NCBI GenBank assembly: GCA_023247955.1
Contig: JAHFFL010000094.1
Coordinates: 1 to 5,240 of the forward strand
Origin: Candidatus Omnitrophota bacterium
GTDB taxonomy: Bacteria; Omnitrophota; Gorgyraeia; 2-02-FULL-51-18
DNA: 5,240 nt
Direction: 5' to 3'
Both the position numbers and the translations under genes were made by a program. Positions 1-5,240 of this stretch are shown piece after piece. The notes below the pieces were generated by a model. The model ran no database searches, was not told where the DNA came from, and was given only the letters and a program-made list of their open reading frames with translations. Within the stretch, counting starts at the first letter, position 1. Every line of letters begins with the position of its first letter.

Positions 1-1312
1 TGGTCGTGATCAGAGGCCCCGTGGCTGTGGCAGGGTCTATTCCGAAATGATTAAAAATAATCGGCTCAATAGACCCCATCGTCGCCGCAACCGTCATCGA
101 GTTGCACATGCCCAGGCCCACCACAATGGAAAACTGGTAATCATACCGCGCGCCATACAAAATAAACGCCACCACCCCCAAAAACAATCCGTAAAGGACC
201 CCGAGCATCAAGCCCACCCGCATCTCACGGAAAATGGTCTTAAATCTCTGGTGGCCGTTGACCCGGCCTAGCGCGATGCTGCGGACCACGATGGTCGCAG
301 ACTGGGAGCCCACATTGCCCCCCATCGCGGCGATCAGCGGCGAAAACGAAGCGAGCGCAATCACCTTGGTGAGCGTTGCTTCGTAAGACTTGATGATGAA
401 AGAAGCGCAAATCTCACCCAGGATCGTCACGACCAGCCACGGCATACGGATCCGGACAATCCGGAACACCGAACGCTCTCTGAGATCCACGGCTCGGGTA
501 CCGGCCATCTTCGCGATGTCTTCGCTGGCTTCCTGCCGCATCACGGAGATGATATCGTTCGCGGTCAAGACACCGACCAGCCGGCTCTGCTCATCGACCA
601 CAGGAACCGCGCTGAGATGGTATTTATCAAAGAGTTTGGACACGTCTTCCTGGTCCGTCAAAGGTCCAATCTTGATTCCCTCCACGGAGCTCATGAGTTC
701 AGAAAGCTTCGCGTCTTCTGGCGCGCTCAAAAGATCCTTCAGATCCAGCCCCCCCATTACTTTCCCCTCGTCGTCAATCACAAACAACGCGTAGAGATGC
801 TCTTTTTGATTGGGGCGCGCGACCGCCTGAAGGCGAAGCAGCGCCTGTTTGGCCGTGAGCTTCGGTGAAAGCTTCACAAACTCGGGGTGCATCAGACTGC
901 CGGCCGTATTCTGTGGGTACTGCATCAGCGTGTCGATGTGTGAGAGGGCCTCTTGCCGCTTGATGAAGCTCTTCATTTTTTTCACGGCCCGCGTCGATAG
1001 CTTATGGAACAGCTTCGCCAAGTCGGGAGAATCCATGCCCTCGAGCAGCGGCGTGACATTCTCTTCGCCCAGACGGTCAAGAAGCTGGCGCTGGTCTTCG
1101 ATATCCAGGATCTCAAAAAGCCGCAGCGCGGCGGTGGTCGGCAGGAGCCGGAAGATATGGAGGCGCTGTTCGGGAGTGAAATGCCTCCACATGTCCGCGA
1201 AATCCAGAGGATTGCATTCCCTAATCACCTGTTTCAAGAGCACGTAATTTTTCTGCTCAAGAAGTTCTTTGAGCTCGGGGACCAGGAGCGCGATGGATTG
1301 GATTTGGTTCAT
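1..1312 (-). CDS. mgtE: Mg2+ transporter MgtE (partial, C-terminal tip outside window)
   Basis: MgtE is a homodimeric inner-membrane Mg2+ channel gated by its cytosolic Mg2+-sensing domains. The visible 437 residues show the family order. A helical N domain spans about residues 1-130 and includes EGMDSPDLAKLF. The hinge motif YPQNTAGSLM (132-141) leads into two CBS domains at about 138-197 and 198-260. A membrane region starts near residue 288. It contains the signature PLIAAMGGNVGSQS (325-338) and, near the break, GIDPATATGP (424-433). From family knowledge, D426 there corresponds to the conserved pore aspartate that selects Mg2+. The family is usually about 450 residues, so only roughly 10-20 residues should be missing. 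The ATG shares ATGA with the stop of the upstream lipoprotein gene and has no clear Shine-Dalgarno, so translational coupling is likely. No room exists for an M-box leader directly upstream. Family assignment is very secure. Confidence 0.96.
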   Translation of the reverse strand, partial: MNQIQSIALLVPELKELLEQKNYVLLKQVIRECNPLDFADMWRHFTPEQRLHIFRLLPTTAALRLFEILDIEDQRQLLDRLGEENVTPLLEGMDSPDLAKLFHKLSTRAVKKMKSFIKRQEALSHIDTLMQYPQNTAGSLMHPEFVKLSPKLTAKQALLRLQAVARPNQKEHLYALFVIDDEGKVMGGLDLKDLLSAPEDAKLSELMSSVEGIKIGPLTDQEDVSKLFDKYHLSAVPVVDEQSRLVGVLTANDIISVMRQEASEDIAKMAGTRAVDLRERSVFRIVRIRMPWLVVTILGEICASFIIKSYEATLTKVIALASFSPLIAAMGGNVGSQSATIVVRSIALGRVNGHQRFKTIFREMRVGLMLGVLYGLFLGVVAFILYGARYDYQFSIVVGLGMCNSMTVAATMGSIEPIIFNHFGIDPATATGPLITT

Positions 1313-1740
1313 GAGGACTTGAGCAGCGTCCAGGTCTTTTCTCCGACAACGCCGTCGGCTTTTAAATTCTTCTTTTTCTGAAAATCCTTGATCGCGCGTT
1401 TTGTTTTTTTGCCCAAACGGCCGTCCACCGGTCCGGGATCAAGACCGGCGCGCACCAGCGCCTTTTGCACGTCCTTTAGGGTCACGCCGGAAACGCGGAT
1501 GTCTTCTTCATGTTTGGGCGCAATAAATCCCGGAGGCACGAGGGGCTGCTGCTGGCTTTGCAACTGCAACTGAAGGTCTTGGATCTCCTGCTCTTTCGTG
1601 CGAATATCGTTTTGCAACGACGAGACTTGATTTTCTAGATCCGATTTTTCCGGACGCTGAGCCCTTGTCGTCGCACAGCCGGCCACGAGACTCGAAATAA
1701 CCAGCACCGAAAACAACCGTCGATAAAAACCCACGTTCAT
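1309..1740 (-). CDS. Lipoprotein with coiled coil and C-terminal peptidoglycan-binding domain
   Basis: This 143-residue protein starts with a short basic n-region and a hydrophobic stretch ending in the lipobox LVAGC, so it should be lipidated on Cys22. The residues after Cys are Ala-Thr, with no Asp at +2, which by the E. coli Lol rule favours the outer membrane. Residues 35-60 form a clean heptad pattern (L35, V39, L42, I46, K49, I53, L56, L60), predicting a coiled coil and probable oligomerisation. A Gln/Pro-rich linker (about 61-75) follows. Residues 86-141 match PG_binding_1, with LKDVQKALVRAGLDPGPVDG, then TKRAIKDFQ and ADGVVGEKTWTLL. No catalytic domain is attached. The start is set by the lipobox and by GGAGAG 9 nt upstream. 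The stop overlaps the mgtE start. A structural link between outer membrane and cell wall is inferred; the exact role is unknown. Confidence 0.9.
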   Translation of the reverse strand: MNVGFYRRLFSVLVISSLVAGCATTRAQRPEKSDLENQVSSLQNDIRTKEQEIQDLQLQLQSQQQPLVPPGFIAPKHEEDIRVSGVTLKDVQKALVRAGLDPGPVDGRLGKKTKRAIKDFQKKKNLKADGVVGEKTWTLLKSS

Positions 1741-1749
1741 TCCTTTAAT

Positions 1750-1755
1750 CTCTCC
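1750..1755 (-). promoter_or_regulatory. Shine-Dalgarno of the lipoprotein gene
   Basis: GGAGAG lies 9 nt before the ATG at 1740. A second purine run, AAAGGA, directly abuts the ATG and is too close to serve. The site supports the chosen start and shows that this internal gene uses a normal Shine-Dalgarno. Confidence 0.7.
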
Positions 1756-1764
1756 AATTTAAGT

Positions 1765-1851
1765 TTAAGCGAGCGTCCGTACAAGATCATCATAACCGCC
1801 GATGGATTTTCCGTCGACAAAAATCTGAGGGACCGTCTCCCTTTTAGCCAT
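1765..1851 (-). pseudogene. Glutaredoxin 3'-end remnant (28 codons)
   Basis: The reading frame from ATG 1851 to TAA 1765 encodes 28 residues. It contains TVPQIFVDGKSIGGYDDL, the second half of a glutaredoxin: the cis-proline TVP that faces the active site, the following strand pair, and the GG-Y-DD glutathione-binding turn. The CxxC active site and the first beta-alpha-beta half are absent. The upstream sequence in this frame is the out-of-frame end of the pseudouridine synthase gene, closed by TGA at 1926-1924, with no other start codon between. The last residues, LVRTLA, resemble the natural end of short glutaredoxins, so the C-terminus may be intact. Its ATG overlaps the synthase stop by 8 nt, so coupled translation of a tiny peptide is possible. 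It is most likely a relic of a deletion that joined the two genes; a small expressed peptide or an assembly join are alternatives. Confidence 0.8.
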
Positions 1852-2605
1852 GTCCCGCCAGCCGCGTGATTCGCCAAAGTTCGCGAAGCTCCTGCGCCCG
1901 CAGTTCCCTTTTCTGACCCAACCTCAAATCCCCCAGAGACAGCGTGCCATAACTCAGGCGCGCCAGTTCTTTCACGCGATGGCCGATGGCCTCGAACATT
2001 CTCCGTATCTGTCTCTTCTTTCCCTCATGCAAAGTGACGTAAAGACTCGTTTCTCGGGGACTTTTGGATTCCATCTCGATTTTGCAGGGGGCGGTCTTCC
2101 CCTCTTCGAGAAGAACCCCTTTTTTAAGTTCTTCCACCGCGTGCGGCGCGACAACTCCTTCGACGACGACGTGGTACTTTTTTTCGATGCCGAAACGGGG
2201 ATGCGTCAAACGAAACGCGAGTTCGCCGTCGTTGGTGACAAGCAAAAGTCCTGTCGTATCCCTGTCGAGGCGGCCGACCGGGAATACCCTTTCGGGGACG
2301 TCCTTGAAAAAATCCGCCACAGTGCGCTCGGCGTGGGGATCTTGCTGGGTCGTCATCACCCCTTTGGGTTTATTGAATACAAAATACATTTTTTCCCGCG
2401 GCACCGCGGTCGAGAGTTCCTGGCTATTCACGGCTACTTTGTCGCTGAGCGGATCCACGCGAAGGCCTTTCTCGCGCACGACCTCGCCGTTCACGGTCAC
2501 CTGCCCGGATTCTATCAAGGACACGACGCCGCGGCGACTGGCGATTCCAAAACGCGCGAGCACGACCTGGAGACGTTCAGTTTTTGTGGAGGGGCGGTCC
2601 GGCAT
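1844..2605 (-). CDS. rluB: RsuA/RluB-family rRNA pseudouridine synthase
   Basis: This 253-residue enzyme should isomerise a specific uridine to pseudouridine in ribosomal RNA. An S4 RNA-binding domain covers about residues 10-62, with ASRRG (22-26) and QVTVNGEVV (35-43). The catalytic domain opens with the KPKG motif (79-82). It carries the family signature GRLDRDTTGLLLVTNDGEL, in which D114 is the catalytic aspartate, and then the EGKKRQIRRMF motif (194-204). The GRLD/TNDGEL wording and the S4 domain fit RluB (23S rRNA, peptidyl-transferase region) better than RluE/RluF. The exact target base cannot be read from sequence, so the symbol is provisional. AAGGGA 9 nt upstream supports the start. 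The gene follows typA by 13 nt. Homology runs to about residue 240; the last few codons and the stop lie on DNA that also reads as the end of a glutaredoxin gene in another frame. Confidence 0.93.
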   Translation of the reverse strand: MPDRPSTKTERLQVVLARFGIASRRGVVSLIESGQVTVNGEVVREKGLRVDPLSDKVAVNSQELSTAVPREKMYFVFNKPKGVMTTQQDPHAERTVADFFKDVPERVFPVGRLDRDTTGLLLVTNDGELAFRLTHPRFGIEKKYHVVVEGVVAPHAVEELKKGVLLEEGKTAPCKIEMESKSPRETSLYVTLHEGKKRQIRRMFEAIGHRVKELARLSYGTLSLGDLRLGQKRELRAQELRELWRITRLAGHG

Positions 2606-2614
2606 TTTGAGAAG

Positions 2615-2620
2615 TCCCTT
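2615..2620 (-). promoter_or_regulatory. Shine-Dalgarno of the pseudouridine synthase gene, overlapping the typA stop
   Basis: AAGGGA sits 9 nt before the ATG at 2605. Its first two bases are the last two bases of the typA TAA stop (TAAGGGA), so a ribosome terminating on typA covers this site. That favours coupled translation. Confidence 0.7.
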
Positions 2621-4436
2621 ACGTCGTTTGCCTTTTCAGGCGTTTTCTCTGCAGCGGATCCAACGCGCGTTTTCTCAAGCGGATGCTCTTGGGGGTCACT
2701 TCCACGAGTTCGTCGGAGCCGATGTACTCAATCGCGAGCTCCAGCGTCAATTCCTTGGGCGGTGTGAGCACAATCGCCTCGTCGGAGCCGGACGAACGCA
2801 TGTTGGTCAGTTTTTTCATCTTACACGGGCTCAGATCCAAATCTTCGCCGCGCGAATTTTCGCCGATGATCATGCCCTGGTACACCTCGACGCCGGAGCC
2901 GATAAAAAGCTCGCCGCGCTCCTGGGCATTATTCAAACCGTAGGCATTGGATATGCCAGTCTCACTGGCGACAAGCGAGCCGTGAGGAGCCGCGCCGAAC
3001 GAGTCCTCCACCGCCGGTTTATACTCGTCAAAGACGTGGTGCACCACCGCCGTGCCGCGCGTCTTAGTCATCAACGCCCCTTTCAGGCCGATGACGCCGC
3101 GCGTGGAAATCTGGTATTCCAAGTGAATCTCGCCCGACGGTGTCTGAATCATGTTTTTCAATGTCCCCTTGCGTCGGCCGATCTCTTCGATGACAGTTCC
3201 CTGGACCTGGGACGGCACATCCACGATCAAGAACTCAAACGGCTCAAGCTTCCGTCCGTCCTTTTCGTGAAAAATCACTTTGGGCTGAGACACCTGGAGT
3301 TCGTATCCTTCGCGGCGCATCTGCTCAATCAAAATGGCCAGATGAAGCTCGCCGCGTCCGGACACCAAAAACGTGTCGGGGCTCTCGGTCTCTTCCACGC
3401 GCAGCGAGACATTCGTCTCAAGCTCCTTAAACAGTCTGTCGCGAATCACGCGCGAGGTCACATAACGGCCTTCCTTGCCGGCAAAAGGGCCAGTGTTCAC
3501 GCCGAACGTCATCTGCACGGTCGGTTCGTCGATGGCCAAAGGCGGCAGCGGGGCCGGCTGGTTGGGATCGGTGATTGTTTCGCCAATGCCAATCTCTTCA
3601 AAACCGGCAACCGATACGATTTCTCCGGATTCGGCGAACTCCACTTCCACGCGCTCAAGGCCTTGATACGTGAGAAGACTTGTGATTTTCGCGTTGACCT
3701 GGCTTCCGTCGCGGCGGATCAGCGCCGCTATTTCCCCTTTTTTGATCGAGCCGCCCGAAATTTTTCCTATTCCCATCTTTCCCTTATAAGAATCCTGAAA
3801 AAGTGCCAGCACCAGGATTTGAAGCGGGTCATCGGGCCTTACCGAAGGCGGCGGCACCTTCTCAAGAATCACGTCGAGAAGCGGGTAAATATTTTCCGAG
3901 GGTTTGGCCATGTCGAGCGTCGCGGTACCCTCGAGCGCCGAAGTATACACCACCGAAAAATCAAGCTGCTCCTCGCTCGCACCCAATTCACAAAAAAGGT
4001 CAAAGGTACGGTTCACGGTGTCTTGAATCTGGGAATCGAGACGGTCCACTTTGTTAATCACGACAATCGCGCGGTGGCCGAGCTCCAGGGCCTTCCTCAA
4101 CACAAAACGCGTCTGAGGCATCGGTCCGTCCTTCGCGTCCACCACGAGAAGCACACCATCCACCATGCGAAGCGTACGCTCGACCTCGCCGCCGAAGTCC
4201 GCGTGACCCGGAGTGTCGACAATATTGATTTTCACATCCTTATAAGAGACACTCGCGTTTTTGGCGCGTATCGTGATCCCGCGCTCACGCTCGAGATCCA
4301 TCGAGTCTAAGATGCGCTCCCCCATTTCCGCGATGTTGCGGTGCGCGTTCGCCTGTTTCAGGATCGCGTCTACCAGCGTTGTTTTGCCGTGGTCGACATG
4401 CGCGATAATCGCGATATTTCTAATTTTTTTCGACAT
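2619..4436 (-). CDS. typA: Ribosome-associated GTPase TypA/BipA
   Basis: TypA/BipA is an EF-G-like translational GTPase that binds the 70S ribosome and assists 50S assembly, mainly under stress or cold. The 605-residue length is normal for the family. GTPase motifs are all present: G1 AHVDHGKT (12-19), G2 RGITI (52-56), G3 DTPGH (74-78), G4 NKVD (128-131), G5 SALEG (166-170). Next come domain II (about 205-300), domain III with NTGPFAGKEGRYVTSR (314-329) and SGRGELHLAILIEQMRREGY (359-378), domain V (about 384-480), and the TypA-specific C-terminal domain with AYGLNNAQERG, SDELVEVTPKSIRLRKR and a basic tail. The start at 4436 gives the standard MSKKIRNIAIIAHVDHGK opening; the frame is open further upstream, but that part is not conserved and runs into dus. 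The ATG lacks a Shine-Dalgarno and lies 9 nt after a TATAAT. It is the first gene of the minus-strand operon. Confidence 0.97.
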   Translation of the reverse strand: MSKKIRNIAIIAHVDHGKTTLVDAILKQANAHRNIAEMGERILDSMDLERERGITIRAKNASVSYKDVKINIVDTPGHADFGGEVERTLRMVDGVLLVVDAKDGPMPQTRFVLRKALELGHRAIVVINKVDRLDSQIQDTVNRTFDLFCELGASEEQLDFSVVYTSALEGTATLDMAKPSENIYPLLDVILEKVPPPSVRPDDPLQILVLALFQDSYKGKMGIGKISGGSIKKGEIAALIRRDGSQVNAKITSLLTYQGLERVEVEFAESGEIVSVAGFEEIGIGETITDPNQPAPLPPLAIDEPTVQMTFGVNTGPFAGKEGRYVTSRVIRDRLFKELETNVSLRVEETESPDTFLVSGRGELHLAILIEQMRREGYELQVSQPKVIFHEKDGRKLEPFEFLIVDVPSQVQGTVIEEIGRRKGTLKNMIQTPSGEIHLEYQISTRGVIGLKGALMTKTRGTAVVHHVFDEYKPAVEDSFGAAPHGSLVASETGISNAYGLNNAQERGELFIGSGVEVYQGMIIGENSRGEDLDLSPCKMKKLTNMRSSGSDEAIVLTPPKELTLELAIEYIGSDELVEVTPKSIRLRKRALDPLQRKRLKRQTT

Positions 4437-4445
4437 AAGCGGATC

Positions 4446-4474
4446 ATTATACAGCCGTCCGAGGCCAAAGTACA
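4446..4474 (-). promoter_or_regulatory. Predicted sigma70-type promoter of the typA operon
   Basis: A perfect TATAAT (4451-4446) is followed after 9 nt by the typA ATG. TGTACT (4474-4469) lies 17 bp upstream as a weak -35, matching 3 of 6 consensus bases. The usual distance from -10 to start of transcription would place the mRNA 5' end only about 2-3 nt before the ATG. It would serve the whole block from typA to mgtE. Confidence 0.55.
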
Positions 4475-4486
4475 CCGTTCCTCGAA
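4458..4486. repeat. Imperfect inverted repeat between the divergent promoters
   Basis: TCCGAGG (4458-4464) pairs with CCTCGAA (4480-4486) at 6 of 7 positions, with arm centres about two helical turns apart. It overlaps both proposed -35 regions. It could be an operator for a dimeric regulator or simply chance, because the arms are short. Confidence 0.2.
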
Positions 4487-4509
4487 AGCTCAGTAAAGTG
4501 TGATAAAAT
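4482..4509 (+). promoter_or_regulatory. Predicted sigma70-type promoter of the dus gene
   Basis: TAAAAT (4504-4509, 5 of 6 consensus) is spaced 16 bp from TCGAAA (4482-4487, 4 of 6). The -10 ends 7 nt before the dus ATG, so transcription would start at or within a base or two of the A of the ATG. It is divergent from the typA promoter. Confidence 0.5.
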
Positions 4510-4516
4510 AGCGCCC

Positions 4517-5240
4517 ATGCTTCAGCTGAAATCTTTGGTTTTAAAAACGAGTGTGATCCAGTCCCCGATGGCCGGCTGTACGGACCTCGCGTACCGGCTG
4601 ATTTCCCGTGAACATGGCATGGAGTTTGCCTTTTTGGAAATGGTAGCGGCCGAATCCCTGATCCGGGGCAATGAATCGACAAACGAACTCATGAAAACAA
4701 TCCCCGAAGACCGTCCGCTGGGTGCCCAGATCGTCGGTTGCCGGCCCGAGGCGATGGGAGAAGCCGCGCAAATCGTTGAAGGACTGGGCTATGAACTTTT
4801 GGACATCAATCTCGGGTGTCCCGTGCCCAAAGTGGCCGGGCAAGGCGCGGGCTCGGCACTGTTGGCCCGCCCGGAACAGGCGCGGCAAATTTTCAAAGCC
4901 GTCACCAAGGCGATTAAAAAAATCCCTGTCACGGTCAAAATGCGCCTTGGGGTCGCGGACCCTTCAGGACAGGAAGCTGTGACCATCGCCAAGATCGCCG
5001 AGGAATGCGGCCTTGACGCCGTGACCGTGCACGGACGCACGCGAGTGCAGGGCTATTCGGGAAACGCCGACTACGAAGCCATAGGCCGCGTGAAAGAAGC
5101 CGTGAAAATTCCCGTGATCGGAAACGGCGACGTGCTCTCAGGAGAAGATGCCGCGCGTCTGACAAAAATCGCGGGGGTTGACGGTGTGATGGTCGGCCGC
5201 GGTGGGCTTGGGAATCCGTGGATTTTTAAAAACATACAAA
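4517..5240 (+). CDS. dusB: tRNA-dihydrouridine synthase, DusB type (partial, C-terminus outside window)
   Basis: Dus enzymes are FMN-dependent flavoproteins that use NADPH to reduce specific uridines in tRNA to dihydrouridine. The 241 visible residues cover the TIM-barrel catalytic domain. Key motifs are SPMAGCTDLAYR (16-27) at the FMN site, DINLGCPVPKVAGQGAGSAL (96-115) with the catalytic acid Cys101, VKMRLG (140-145) with Lys141, VHGRTRVQGYSGNADY (171-186) with His172, NGDV (203-206), and GRGGLGNPWIF (227-237) at the FMN phosphate. Family members have about 320-340 residues, so the C-terminal tRNA-binding helical domain is outside the window. ATG 4517 is the first start codon after the in-frame stop at 4436-4438, and it keeps the conserved N-terminal strand. 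No Shine-Dalgarno precedes it. DusB is favoured by the NxGCPVxKV and RGxLGNPW wording; other Dus paralogues cannot be fully excluded. Confidence 0.94.
   Translation, partial: MLQLKSLVLKTSVIQSPMAGCTDLAYRLISREHGMEFAFLEMVAAESLIRGNESTNELMKTIPEDRPLGAQIVGCRPEAMGEAAQIVEGLGYELLDINLGCPVPKVAGQGAGSALLARPEQARQIFKAVTKAIKKIPVTVKMRLGVADPSGQEAVTIAKIAEECGLDAVTVHGRTRVQGYSGNADYEAIGRVKEAVKIPVIGNGDVLSGEDAARLTKIAGVDGVMVGRGGLGNPWIFKNIQ

Noticed and set aside
390..1381. Several plus-strand frames of 80-135 codons opposite mgtE.
   Set aside because: The minus strand is continuously MgtE over this stretch, and the plus-strand translations show no family signature.
1741..1764. Possible intrinsic terminator or promoter between the glutaredoxin remnant and the lipoprotein gene.
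   Set aside because: The 24-nt gap has no GC-rich hairpin with a T run and no convincing -10/-35 pair; it mainly holds the Shine-Dalgarno.
1850..2767. A 305-codon plus-strand frame opposite the pseudouridine synthase gene.
   Set aside because: It is a shadow of a gene with clear S4 and catalytic motifs on the minus strand, and has no ribosome-binding site or known domain.
2064..4310. A 748-codon open frame on the plus strand, antisense to typA and the pseudouridine synthase gene.
   Set aside because: Its translation has no recognisable domain and is rich in Arg, His and Ser, as expected for the mirror of a GC-rich gene. The opposite strand encodes a complete TypA with all GTPase motifs.
4437..4682. 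N-terminal extension of TypA by 82 residues from an upstream ATG.
   Set aside because: The extension is low in conserved sequence, overlaps the start of dus and its promoter, and is not part of the TypA family, which begins at MSKKIRNIAIIAHVDHGK.
1..5240. Search for CRISPR repeats, tRNA or rRNA genes, insertion-sequence ends, toxin-antitoxin or phage genes.
   Set aside because: No regularly spaced repeats, cloverleaf-like segments, transposase motifs or paired small toxin/antitoxin frames were seen. The coding content is housekeeping on both sides.

Overview
The window holds five genes and one gene remnant. They form a five-member minus-strand block (positions 4436 down to 1) and one divergent plus-strand gene running off the right end. 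The minus-strand order is typA/BipA, an RsuA/RluB-type pseudouridine synthase, the 3' remnant of a glutaredoxin, a lipoprotein with a peptidoglycan-binding domain, and mgtE (Mg2+ transporter, C-terminal tip outside the window). The plus-strand gene is a DusB-type tRNA-dihydrouridine synthase, cut at its C-terminus. No RNA gene, insertion sequence, CRISPR array or phage gene was seen, and nothing longer than about 80 bases is unassigned.

Layout. The minus-strand genes are packed like one operon. The typA stop lies 13 nt before the pseudouridine synthase start and overlaps its Shine-Dalgarno. The synthase stop overlaps the ATG of the glutaredoxin remnant by 8 nt. The remnant ends 24 nt before the lipoprotein start. 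The lipoprotein stop and the mgtE start share ATGA. The 80-nt gap between typA and dus carries two back-to-back promoters. Their -10 boxes sit only 9 and 7 nt before the ATGs, with no Shine-Dalgarno, which suggests leaderless or nearly leaderless transcripts. The internal rluB-like and lipoprotein genes do have Shine-Dalgarno sequences.

Function. Three products act on the translation machinery: TypA on the ribosome, the RluB-like enzyme on 23S rRNA, and Dus on tRNA. The downstream pair is envelope-related: a lipoprotein predicted to contact peptidoglycan, and an inner-membrane Mg2+ channel. Mg2+ stabilises ribosomes, but a functional link between the two halves is only an inference.

Organism. 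A lipobox protein with a peptidoglycan-binding domain suggests a Gram-negative bacterium with moderately high GC. The TypA C-terminal wording and the style of the lipoprotein resemble uncultured lineages such as Omnitrophota or other PVC-related groups. This is a weak guess from memory. Most of the window is housekeeping. The most unusual points are the rluB-glutaredoxin junction and the paired leaderless-type promoters.
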